This document shows positions 7,995 through 16,531 of a DNA stretch of 64,000 nt, piece by piece (position 1 is the first letter of the stretch; every line of letters starts with the position of its first letter). A model generated the notes under the pieces. The model saw only the letters and a program-made list of their open reading frames with translations, did no database searches and was not told the origin of the DNA. The stretch comes from SHVO01 sp041906145 (GTDB lineage Bacteria > Pseudomonadota > Alphaproteobacteria > Rhodospirillales > Rhodospirillaceae). Position numbers and translations under genes: made by a program. The DNA lies in contig JAYRJU010000002.1 of the NCBI GenBank assembly GCA_041906145.1, positions 434,001 to 498,000 on the forward strand, in the 5' to 3' direction.

Positions 7995-10900
7995 TTGAGT
8001 GACAGTTTTCACCCGCTCTCCCGCTTATTCATGACGCAAGGCGAACTCATCGTCGGTCTGCTGATCGGACTGCTGTTCGCGGCAGCCGTCGTTGCGCTCG
8101 TTGCGCAAGTCATCAAGCGCAAGCTGGCCGAGCGAGATCTCGCCGAATTGAATCGCGTCATCGCCATGAGCGGCGCGGCCACGTGGTCGATCGACATCCA
8201 AACCGGGCATCTCACCACCTCGCCAGCCTTCGCCGAAATGATTGGGCTGGACCCGGCAAGGGGGCTCACACGGTCTCTCCACGATGAACTCTGCCACCCC
8301 GATGATCGTGGACACTACCGCCTGTCGATTGAGACACATGCCGGTGAATTCGAGTATCGGATCCTCCATACCGACGGACATTATCTTTGGCTGAACTGCC
8401 GGGGCGGTGTCGTCGCGGACGTGGGACCGCGACCGCCCATGTTTGTAGGCGTGGCGATTAACGTTACGGAAAGCCATGCCGCAGCCGAGGAATTGGGGCG
8501 CAACCAGGAATCGCTGAAGCTTGCGATGGAGACGTCGCAGGCCGGTTACTTCGATATCAACACGCGTTCGGGCGCAGCGTACTGGTCGCCTCGTGCGTTG
8601 GAGATATTAGGTCGCGCGGAGTCCGACTTTCTCTCAACGGCGATGTTGCCAACCCTGGTTCATCCCGACGATCTCACCGAATTCCTAGCCGAACGCGAAG
8701 ATTTCCGCATTTATGGGCGCCCACTCGACATCGAAGTGCGCTTACGTCATCAAGCCGGCCACTATGTGTGGGTGCATTTACGCGCGATCGCGCAGAACGT
8801 AGCGCAAGGCGCTTCCGGCCGCGTCGTCGGTTTGATCCGTGATATCTCGCAGCGCCGCCGCGCCGAACAGGCGGTCGTCAGCAGCGAGAAAAAGTACCGC
8901 GATCTCATCGAAGGCTCGATTCAAGCCATTCTCATCCTTGATCGACTTACACCGCTTTTCTGCAATCGCGCGTGCGCGCAGCTTCTCGGCTACGACTCGC
9001 CGGAGGATGTGATTGCGCGCGGAAGCATTCTTTCGCATCTCACCCCGGACGATCAGGCCATTTTTGATAAGCTGTGGGACTTGCTCATGGCGGGCGGGCA
9101 AGATGGTCTTATGCGGCGGCGCCATCTCGTCGACGCCAATGGCCGCCGTGTGGAAGCTGAAGCCGTCGGCCGGCGCGTGCAATGGGATGGGAAGCCGGCC
9201 TGGCAGGTCACTATGTTCGACGTTACCGAGCGTAACCGCATCGAACAGGCGTTGCGCGCCAGCGAGGAGCGATTCCGCTTGCTGGCGACTAACTCGTCGG
9301 ACGTCATCCTCGTTTACGACCTTGCGGGCATCGTGAGTTATGCGTCGCCTTCGGTCGAGCGTGTCTCCGGTTATACGCCCGCGGAGATCGTTGGCCGGAC
9401 GAGCTTAGAAATCGTTCATCCCGATGACCTGCCCGCACTGCTGCAAAGGCGCAAGGATCTCCGCGACGGCACGCAAGAACCGGGCGTCCCTCTACGCTGG
9501 CGCATTGCTCACCGCAATGGCACCATTCGCTGGGTCGAGACAACGAATTCCCTGCTGCCCGCGAAAGATGGCCGCGAGCCGGACATCGTCAGCGCGTTGC
9601 GCGATATCACCGAGCGCGTCGAACGTGAAATCGAATTGACCGCCGCGCATAGGCGTCTCGAAATTCAGGCGAATGACCTCGCGATGTTGGCGCAAAGTCT
9701 GGAGGCAGAGCGTGAAAGGGCCGAGCAGGCGAACGCCGCGAAATCGCAGTTCCTGGCGATGATGAGCCATGAGTTGCGCACGCCCATGACCGGGATTCTC
9801 GGCATGGCGGACCTGCTGCGTTTGACGGCGCTCGATGGGGAGCAGCGCGAACTCACGCAGTTGTTGACCCGCTCGGCGCGCATGCTGCTCGAATTGCTCA
9901 ATGATATTCTTGATTTTTCGAAGATCGAGGCCGGGCAACTTGAGATCGAGAACACTCCCTTCCGTATCTCGGATATCGTCAACGACGTGCAAAACCTCTT
10001 TGCGCCGACGGCCGCGAATAAAGATCTTTCACTCCAGTCTCATCTGCCGGCTGCTTATTGGGATCTCGTTGTGGGGGATCCAAAACGAATCAGGCAGATC
10101 CTTGTCAACCTCGTGAACAACGCGGTGAAATTCACGGAGAAAGGATCAGTCGAAATCAGCCTCGAACAAAAGGTCTCTGACGAGGAAATTACGGTAATTT
10201 TCTCGGTCGCGGACACGGGGATTGGAATCTCCGAGGATGATATGGCGCGGTTGTTCTCGCCATTTATTCAGGCGGATGTGTCGACATCCCGGAAATTCGG
10301 GGGTACCGGCCTCGGACTCGCGATCTGCAAGCGGCTCGTGGAAGCGATGGGCGGAACAATCGTCGTTGCCAGCGAAATGGGGAAGGGGTCGCGTTTCACA
10401 TTTTCAATCGCTGTCCAGCGCGCGGAAGACGACGCGAGCCCTGTTCCCGCCGTCGATGCCGCCTGGGAAGAGAATGCGAATACCGCTGTGGCGCCACGGC
10501 GCATCCTGATCGCGGAAGACAACGATACCAGCAGGTATCTCGTCACGAACATGCTGAAACGGCATGGGCATAGCGTCGAAGCGGTAGAGAACGGTGCTCT
10601 CGCGCTCGATGCTGTGAAGCGCGGCGGATTCGATATCGTTCTCATGGACATGCAGATGCCGGTCATGGATGGATTGGAAGCCACGCGAAAAATCCGCCAG
10701 CTTTCTCCCCCGCTCGGCATTATCCCTATCATTGCGCTGACGGCGGACGTCATTTCGGAGCATCGCCGAATGTATGTTGAATCCGGTGTCAACGCCGTCG
10801 TCGGCAAACCGGTCAACTGGCTCGAGCTTGAAAGCGAGATCGCAAGGAATTTGCGCGGCGGGCCCGGAAGAGCCGCCAATGCTTCGGCCAGTGAAGCAGC

Positions 10901-11273
10901 CAAACCCGAACCCACGGCGTTCGATTCCATCGACGAGGCGGCGCTTTCGATCTTAGAAGAGAGTTTAGGCCGCGACATCCTCGCACCAATGATCGGCAGC
11001 TTCATGGAAAATATGCGCCACTATGGCGACGAGCTTGGCGCGGCCGCATCCGCTAACGACCTCCAAAAGGCCAAACGTGTTGCGCATGCATTGAAGGGCC
11101 TATGTGCTCAATTCGGGGCGCCGCGCGTCTCCGAACTCGCCCGCCAAATCGAATATCAGGCAAAGGCTGCCGCGGAAATTCGCTCGCTTTTACCTGATAT
11201 CGAGATCGCCATTGCTGAAACCAGCGCCGCCTTCACGGCGCGCCAGCAGGCCCAGACCCCAAAAGCGGGTTGA
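7995..11273 (+). CDS. Hybrid sensor histidine kinase: TM, four PAS, HisKA, HATPase, REC, HPt
   Basis: This is a 1092-aa membrane-tethered phosphorelay kinase. One transmembrane segment lies near residues 17-37, followed by four PAS/PAC repeats (about 45-160, 165-285, 300-415, 425-545). A HisKA H-box FLAMMSHELRTPMTG follows (phospho-His near 592), then a HATPase_c domain with NLVNNAVKFTEKG, DTGIGI and GGTGLGLAI. A REC domain has IAEDN and acceptor Asp in IVLMDMQMPVMDG (about 885), and a C-terminal HPt domain has KRVAHALKGLCAQFG (His about 1031). The relay is therefore complete within one chain. The start shown is TTG at 7995; an ATG at 8031 in the same frame, just before the TM helix, is an equally good choice. 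The signal sensed is unknown. It is convergent with the diguanylate cyclase, with one base between stops. Confidence 0.92.
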   Translation: MSDSFHPLSRLFMTQGELIVGLLIGLLFAAAVVALVAQVIKRKLAERDLAELNRVIAMSGAATWSIDIQTGHLTTSPAFAEMIGLDPARGLTRSLHDELCHPDDRGHYRLSIETHAGEFEYRILHTDGHYLWLNCRGGVVADVGPRPPMFVGVAINVTESHAAAEELGRNQESLKLAMETSQAGYFDINTRSGAAYWSPRALEILGRAESDFLSTAMLPTLVHPDDLTEFLAEREDFRIYGRPLDIEVRLRHQAGHYVWVHLRAIAQNVAQGASGRVVGLIRDISQRRRAEQAVVSSEKKYRDLIEGSIQAILILDRLTPLFCNRACAQLLGYDSPEDVIARGSILSHLTPDDQAIFDKLWDLLMAGGQDGLMRRRHLVDANGRRVEAEAVGRRVQWDGKPAWQVTMFDVTERNRIEQALRASEERFRLLATNSSDVILVYDLAGIVSYASPSVERVSGYTPAEIVGRTSLEIVHPDDLPALLQRRKDLRDGTQEPGVPLRWRIAHRNGTIRWVETTNSLLPAKDGREPDIVSALRDITERVEREIELTAAHRRLEIQANDLAMLAQSLEAERERAEQANAAKSQFLAMMSHELRTPMTGILGMADLLRLTALDGEQRELTQLLTRSARMLLELLNDILDFSKIEAGQLEIENTPFRISDIVNDVQNLFAPTAANKDLSLQSHLPAAYWDLVVGDPKRIRQILVNLVNNAVKFTEKGSVEISLEQKVSDEEITVIFSVADTGIGISEDDMARLFSPFIQADVSTSRKFGGTGLGLAICKRLVEAMGGTIVVASEMGKGSRFTFSIAVQRAEDDASPVPAVDAAWEENANTAVAPRRILIAEDNDTSRYLVTNMLKRHGHSVEAVENGALALDAVKRGGFDIVLMDMQMPVMDGLEATRKIRQLSPPLGIIPIIALTADVISEHRRMYVESGVNAVVGKPVNWLELESEIARNLRGGPGRAANASASEAAKPEPTAFDSIDEAALSILEESLGRDILAPMIGSFMENMRHYGDELGAAASANDLQKAKRVAHALKGLCAQFGAPRVSELARQIEYQAKAAAEIRSLLPDIEIAIAETSAAFTARQQAQTPKAG

Positions 11274-11274
11274 G

Positions 11275-12201
11275 CTATTTCGGCGTGTCCGCGGCGTTGA
11301 GGCCTTTTGCGCGGTTCCGCCCCTCGGTCTTCGCCGCGTAGAGCTGTTTGTCGGCGAGATCGAGAAGTGCCGCGGGATCTTGATCAGGCTGCGGGATGGT
11401 GCACGCGGCGCCAAGGCTCAGTGTGACGTACGGCGCCGTTTCCGACGATGCGTGCGGGATCTCGAGCACCGCGACGGCCGCGCGGATAGCCTCCGCGACA
11501 GCAATAGCGCCTTCCAACTTCGTTTCGGGAAGGAGTGCGACAAACTCTTCACCGCCGTAGCGTGCGACGATATCCGCCGGCCGCTGCAACGCACTCTCCG
11601 CGGCGCGCGCGACGCGCTGTAAGCACAGATCGCCACCGCCATGGCCATAAGTGTCGTTGTATAATTTGAAGTGGTCGACATCGATCATGATAACGGAAAG
11701 CGCTTCGCCGGTACGGGCGAGCCGGCGCCACTCACGTCGTAAAAGATCATCGAACGTGCGCCGGTTATAAAGACCCGTAAGGCCGTCGGTCCGCGCCAGG
11801 CGGAGCAATTCGTCGCGGTTCTGCTTCAGCTCAAGATGATTACGAATGCGCGCTTTCAGAACCGCCGGATTAATCGGTTTGGTGATGTAATCGATGCCGC
11901 CCGCCTGCAGACCATCGATCTCATCCTCGCCCGAGGTTCGCGCCGTCAGGAAAATGACCGGCACTTGCTCGAGCCTCGGGTTTGATTTCAACTGCCGGCA
12001 GACTTCCAGTCCGTCCATATCTGGCAAGCCGATGTCGAGTAGGACAATATCGGGCGCATGTTCGGCAGCCAGCGTCAGGGCTGATTTCCCATCGACAGCC
12101 GTTTTGACGTCCCACTCACTGCTCAGTACAGCGCTCAATAGTGCTTGGATGGTGGCGTCATCTTCGACGATCAGTACAGACGGCCTATTTGGCTGCGGCA
12201 C
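11275..12201 (-). CDS. Response regulator with GGDEF output (PleD-like diguanylate cyclase)
   Basis: The protein makes cyclic di-GMP from two GTP, controlled by receiver phosphorylation. The REC domain (about residues 7-125) has IVEDD, acceptor Asp in IVLLDIGLPDMDG and Lys in ITKPI. The GGDEF domain (about 145-300) carries an intact YGGEEF. An RxxD product-inhibition site (RPAD) lies five residues upstream of it, so feedback by c-di-GMP is expected. I chose the GTG at 12201 (308 aa) because a strong AGGAGGGG ribosome site sits 5 nt upstream; the open frame extends to a GTG at 12288 without a comparable site. The hybrid kinase next door is a plausible phosphodonor (inference). Unlike Caulobacter PleD it has one receiver, not two. 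Confidence 0.92.
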   Translation of the reverse strand: MPQPNRPSVLIVEDDATIQALLSAVLSSEWDVKTAVDGKSALTLAAEHAPDIVLLDIGLPDMDGLEVCRQLKSNPRLEQVPVIFLTARTSGEDEIDGLQAGGIDYITKPINPAVLKARIRNHLELKQNRDELLRLARTDGLTGLYNRRTFDDLLRREWRRLARTGEALSVIMIDVDHFKLYNDTYGHGGGDLCLQRVARAAESALQRPADIVARYGGEEFVALLPETKLEGAIAVAEAIRAAVAVLEIPHASSETAPYVTLSLGAACTIPQPDQDPAALLDLADKQLYAAKTEGRNRAKGLNAADTPK

Positions 12202-12307
12202 AGGCCCCTCCTGGACCAACCTAGGATTTTGTGAAATCTTAAGGTGAATCAATCCCTTCGCGGAAGTCCCTTGTTCACCGGCGCTCACGTCTCTTAAACC
12301 TCATATC

Positions 12308-12784
12308 ATGAGTCAGGAACCTCTTGTCGTTACGTCCTTCGACCGGCTGCGTTTTATCGTTATCGATGACGATCGGGCGATCTTGCAGGTTGTCGAGGCA
12401 TTTCTGAACGCCGCTGCGGCCGGCGGGGTGATTCCGGCTATCAGCTGTTTCACCGCCCTCAATCTCCTGGCCGACAAAACCAAGAAAATCGACTGCATCA
12501 TCTGTGACCACAGCATGCCGACCATGACTGGCCTGGCGCTGCTTCAACAAATTCGCGGCGGTAAACATCCGAATATTCCACGAAACCTACCCTTCATTAT
12601 GCTGACGTCGTCCGGGCAGGAGGAGGTTGTGCGGGCCGCCATCGCGCTTGATGTTCACGGGTACGTCAGAAAGCCCGTTTCGAAAGATCTTCTGATCAAG
12701 GCGATACACCGCGCGTTCAATCGCCAGCTCAATTTGAAGAAGCCGGTGGACTATCTTTCGTACCCGCTGCCGACCGAGCCGTGA
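12308..12784 (+). CDS. Single-domain response regulator
   Basis: This 158-aa protein consists of a receiver domain only. IDDDRAI forms the acidic pocket near residues 20-26, the acceptor Asp is in CIICDHSMPTMTG, Thr/Ser are in IMLTSSG and Lys in GYVRKPV. No DNA-binding or enzymatic output follows, so it works by protein contacts or as a phosphate sink, as CheY/DivK-type proteins do. It sits between the PleD-like gene (divergent) and hrpB (stop/start overlap GTGA), close to the large hybrid kinase, which may be its partner (inference). I see no clear ribosome site before the ATG. Confidence 0.88.
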   Translation: MSQEPLVVTSFDRLRFIVIDDDRAILQVVEAFLNAAAAGGVIPAISCFTALNLLADKTKKIDCIICDHSMPTMTGLALLQQIRGGKHPNIPRNLPFIMLTSSGQEEVVRAAIALDVHGYVRKPVSKDLLIKAIHRAFNRQLNLKKPVDYLSYPLPTEP

Positions 12785-15285
12785 GCTTCACGCCAACTCT
12801 CCCGATCGATGCGTTGCTACCGGACATAGCAGCTGCGCTTGCATCGCACCGGTGCGCTGTCGTCCTCGCCGCGCCGGGCGCGGGCAAAACAACACGTATT
12901 CCGCTGCATCTGCGTGACGCGCCCTGGCTGGGGGGACGCAAGATTGTCATGCTGGAACCCCGTCGCCTTGCCGCGCGTATGTCGGCCGTCAGAATGGCCG
13001 ATACGATCGGCGAACCCGTTGGAGAAACGATCGGGTTCCGCGTGCGTCTGGAATCGAAGGTCTCGGCGCGCACGCGCGTCGAGGTCGTGACGGAAGGTAT
13101 TCTTACGCGCCGGCTCCAGTCTGACCCTGAACTCGCTGATGTCGGTCTCCTCATTTTCGATGAATTTCACGAGCGGAGCCTCGATGCCGATCTTGGTCTT
13201 GCGCTCGCGCTCGACATCCAGCGCGCGTTACGCCCGGACCTTAAGATCCTTGTGATGTCCGCAACACTCGATGATCGCGCGGTCGCGGACGTTCTCGGCG
13301 ACGCCCCGGTTCTCGCGAGTAGCCACCGCCCGTTTCCCGTGGGGACCCGATACCTCGGCGCGCCGGCAGGTGACGACATTGCGCGGGAGATGGCCGCGGC
13401 CGTGCGCCGCGCTTTTGCCGACGAAGAGGGGAGCATTCTCGCCTTTCTGCCGGGTGAGGGCGAAATCCGCCGCACGACAACACTGCTGGAGGAAGGGGGC
13501 TTACCGCCGGGATGCACGGTGGCGCCGCTGTTCGGCGCGCTATCACCCGAAGACCAAAACCGCGCCATTTCACCCGCGCCGGCCGGACGCCGGAAAGTTG
13601 TGCTCGCAACCACCATCGCGGAAACCAGTCTGACTATCGAAGGTGTGCGCATCGTCATCGATTGCGGCTACAAACGCGCGCCGCGTTTTGATCCGGGCCG
13701 AGGCATGACGCAACTCGTCTCGGTACGAGTCTCCCGCGCTGCGGCCGAGCAGCGTCGTGGCCGCGCGGGCCGGTTAGGGCCCGGTGTGTGTTACCGCCTC
13801 TGGACCGAGCCCGAGGACCGCGGGCTCAAGGCCTACGATGAACCTGAGATGCTGCAGGCCGACCTCGCGCCATTGGCGCTCGACTTGGCGTCCTGGGGAG
13901 TCGCTGATCCCAAGGCGCTTAGTTGGCTCACGTCGCCGCCTCCCGGCGCGTTTGCACAAGCGGGCGATCTTCTGCGCCGTCTGGATGCTCTCGACGGCGC
14001 CGGACGTATTACAGCTGAAGGCAAGGCGATGGCCGCGCTGCCGCTGCATCCGCGCCTCGCCCATCTCGTTCATCGCGGGGTCGCCCTCGGACACGGCGCG
14101 CTCGCTTGCGATGTCGCGGCGCTTCTCTCCGAACGTGATGTGTTGGTGGGGACCCGCGATCCGGATATCCGATTGCGCTTGGACGCACTCAATGGAGGCT
14201 CCGGCCGGTCGGCCGGTTTGCGTATCAACCACGGCGCACTTGCGCGCGTGCGTGCGGCGGCTAAACAGATTCGCGGAATTGCAGGAGCGCGGCGCGAAAC
14301 CACGGGATCTGCTTCCGCCGGAATCCTTGTCGCACTTGCTTATCCTGACCGCATTGCGCAGCGGCGCGGCGCGGACGGCCGCTTCCGCCTCTCGGGCGGT
14401 GGCGGCGCTTTTCTCGATCCGGCCGAGTCTCTCGCCGCCCAAGATTATCTCGCCGTGGCCGATCTCGACGGCGCCGCACGCGAGGGGCGGATCTATCTCG
14501 CCGCGACGGTGAGCCAAGGAGAAATCGAAGAGGCCTTCGCGCAGGATATCGAAGACGGCGCGGAGGTGGTTTGGGATTCACGGGAAGAGGCTATTGCCGC
14601 GCGCCAAACGCGCCGACTCGGCGCGGTGGTGCTTGACGCGAAACCGTTGCACAACGCCGATGCCGAGCTGATGCAGGCGGCGATGATCACGGGCGTACGC
14701 GACATGGGATTGGCGGCGCTGCCGTGGACCGATTCCACACGTATGCTGCGCGAGCGTATTGCGGTGCTGCGGGCGGCGTTCCCAGAAGACAACTGGCCCG
14801 ATTTGTCCGACGGCGCGCTGCTCCAGACGTTGGAGCAGTGGCTTGGCCCTTATTTACAGGGCATCACGCGCCGCAGTCATCTCTCGCGGCTCGATCTGGG
14901 CGCCGCGCTTCGCGGTCTGTTGCCATGGCCCCTTCCGCAGCGCCTTGATGAACTTGCCCCAACGCACCTTACCGTGCCGTCCGGCTCTCATATTGCTGTG
15001 GATTACAGCAATACGGGTTCGCCGGCGTTATACGTGAAACTGCAAGAAGTGTTCGGACTGAAAGAGACGCCCACCGTGGCCGGAGGGCGTATCCCGGTCA
15101 CTTTGCATCTGTTGTCGCCGGCACAGCGGCCGATCGCGGTCACCGCTGATCTCAAGAGCTTCTGGGCGAACGTCTATCCGCAGGTGCGCGGTGAAATGCG
15201 CGGACGGTATCCCCGTCATATCTGGCCTGAGAATCCGCTCGAGGCGACCGCCGTGCGCCGGTCGATCAAACCCCGGGGAACCTAA
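12781..15285 (+). CDS. hrpB: ATP-dependent helicase HrpB
   Basis: HrpB is a DEAH-box helicase of 834 aa. Walker A is AAPGAGKTTRIPLHL near residues 30-44, the DExH box is IFDEFHERSLDADLG near 125-139, SAT occurs in LVMSATLDD, and the QxxGRxGR motif is AAEQRRGRAGR. The long C-terminal HrpB region follows, with the conserved LPWPLPQRLDELAPTHL and final LKSFWANVYPQVRGEMRGRYPRHIWPE. It starts at GTG 12781, overlapping the response regulator stop. The exact RNA substrate of HrpB is not established in bacteria. It is convergent and directly abutting rlmJ (stop codons adjacent). Confidence 0.95.
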   Translation: MSFTPTLPIDALLPDIAAALASHRCAVVLAAPGAGKTTRIPLHLRDAPWLGGRKIVMLEPRRLAARMSAVRMADTIGEPVGETIGFRVRLESKVSARTRVEVVTEGILTRRLQSDPELADVGLLIFDEFHERSLDADLGLALALDIQRALRPDLKILVMSATLDDRAVADVLGDAPVLASSHRPFPVGTRYLGAPAGDDIAREMAAAVRRAFADEEGSILAFLPGEGEIRRTTTLLEEGGLPPGCTVAPLFGALSPEDQNRAISPAPAGRRKVVLATTIAETSLTIEGVRIVIDCGYKRAPRFDPGRGMTQLVSVRVSRAAAEQRRGRAGRLGPGVCYRLWTEPEDRGLKAYDEPEMLQADLAPLALDLASWGVADPKALSWLTSPPPGAFAQAGDLLRRLDALDGAGRITAEGKAMAALPLHPRLAHLVHRGVALGHGALACDVAALLSERDVLVGTRDPDIRLRLDALNGGSGRSAGLRINHGALARVRAAAKQIRGIAGARRETTGSASAGILVALAYPDRIAQRRGADGRFRLSGGGGAFLDPAESLAAQDYLAVADLDGAAREGRIYLAATVSQGEIEEAFAQDIEDGAEVVWDSREEAIAARQTRRLGAVVLDAKPLHNADAELMQAAMITGVRDMGLAALPWTDSTRMLRERIAVLRAAFPEDNWPDLSDGALLQTLEQWLGPYLQGITRRSHLSRLDLGAALRGLLPWPLPQRLDELAPTHLTVPSGSHIAVDYSNTGSPALYVKLQEVFGLKETPTVAGGRIPVTLHLLSPAQRPIAVTADLKSFWANVYPQVRGEMRGRYPRHIWPENPLEATAVRRSIKPRGT

Positions 15286-16146
15286 TTAAGCCTCGGCCGC
15301 GCGTTGAAGCCAACGGGTGGTGTGATGTCCCCCGGCGGTCATCGTTTTCGCCATCCACTCGCCGGCCTCGGTCATCGCAACGTCGAACTGCCAAGGCGGG
15401 TTGACGACAATCACGCCTGTGCCACGCAAGCCGGGCGCATCTTTCGCCACCTTTCCCCGCGCGAACATCAGTTCGCAGCATAGGATCGCGCCCGGGATGT
15501 CCTTCCCCAGACCGGTAATGAGCTCAACATGCCTGTTGTCCGCAAGAATCGGATACCAGACAAAATAGATGCCTTCCTTCCATTTACGGATCGCTTTGCG
15601 GAGCGCATCAGGGACGGCCGCGTATTCGCTTTTGACCTCGTAACTGGGGTCGATCACGACCAGACCCCGCCGAATCGGCGGGGGCAGCAGACCCACCAAG
15701 GCTTCCAGTCCGTCCCGCATATGCACGGAAATGCGCGAGTCGCGCCTTGCCCAAGCCTTGAGGTCGCTCTGCGCCGCTGGATGAAGCTCGTTCAAGATAA
15801 GGCGGTCACCTTCTCTTAGCGCGGCGCGGGCCAGGGCGGGGGATCCCGGGTAGGTCTTAAGCGCGCCGCCGGGGTTGAGCGGCGCGAGGGCCGTCAGCAG
15901 CTTTTCGAGGGCGAGCGGCAGGGCCTTGTTTCGCAGAGGCCACACACGCGCAATCCCCGACGAAAACTCATGTGTCTTTTGTGCTTCAGTGCTGCCGAGA
16001 TCATACACTCCATGACCCGCATATAGGTCCACCACGGCGAACGGCTTTTCCTTCTCCGCGAGTCTATCCAGCAGCAGGCATAATGCTGCGTGCTTATGAA
16101 CGTCGGCGGGGCCGCCCGCATGATAGGCGTGCTGGTAACTCAGCAT
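15286..16146 (-). CDS. rlmJ: 23S rRNA (adenine-2030-N6)-methyltransferase RlmJ
   Basis: RlmJ methylates A2030 of 23S rRNA using S-adenosylmethionine. The 286-aa protein starts MLSYQHAYHAGGPADVHKHA, the family's N-terminal signature. The SAM-binding segment VVDLYAGHGVYDLGS is near residues 38-52, with a C-terminal VIVVNPPWQFD. The catalytic motif IV reads DPSYE where most amino-MTases of this group have DPPYE or DPPFE; see the separate finding. Length and architecture are otherwise normal. It is a monocistronic gene with a roughly 385-bp upstream region. Confidence 0.93.
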   Translation of the reverse strand: MLSYQHAYHAGGPADVHKHAALCLLLDRLAEKEKPFAVVDLYAGHGVYDLGSTEAQKTHEFSSGIARVWPLRNKALPLALEKLLTALAPLNPGGALKTYPGSPALARAALREGDRLILNELHPAAQSDLKAWARRDSRISVHMRDGLEALVGLLPPPIRRGLVVIDPSYEVKSEYAAVPDALRKAIRKWKEGIYFVWYPILADNRHVELITGLGKDIPGAILCCELMFARGKVAKDAPGLRGTGVIVVNPPWQFDVAMTEAGEWMAKTMTAGGHHTTRWLQRAAEA

Positions 16147-16531
16147 TTTTTTGTGACAGAAACAGAGGTGAGGTTGCTTTGGTGCAAGTCTAACATGCGC
16201 TGGACGCCTGTCTCGGAAGTATCTGATTTTACGAAACTTTAACCGTTATAAGGGGTTTTGCGGACCCCGTACTCCCTTGCAGTTCTTACCCGCTCTGGTA
16301 TAACCCCGGCCCGGAAGCGCAGGGCTCTTGGGGGGCCGGGCGAAGTCCATGCTCCGTTCTGATTTGGGATGACGTACGTGTAAGGCTTTATGCCTGAGCT
16401 ATGCCTGCGCGCGTCCATCTTCCCGCCATGTTTCTCGTCCAAATCAAGAGTGCCTACCGAGCCTCTCCCCGAAGTGGGGACCGAGGCGTGGGGTTATAAA
16501 AAGAAACGGGTTGGGAAGGCTGGTACACAAA
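16147..16531. other. Intergenic region without recognisable gene
   Basis: This 385-bp region lies between the divergent starts of rlmJ and the beta-glucan synthase. A 67-codon minus-strand frame (16239-16442) has proline/arginine-rich composition and no ribosome site, so I do not call it. A small hairpin CCCCGAAGTGGGG lies near 16468-16480. GGAAGG at 16513-16518 probably serves as ribosome site of the next gene. The rest presumably holds two promoters, which I could not assign with confidence. Confidence 0.5.

Noticed and set aside
16239..16442. 67-codon minus-strand frame upstream of the glucan synthase
   Set aside because: No ribosome site, low-quality composition, and it overlaps the likely promoter region.
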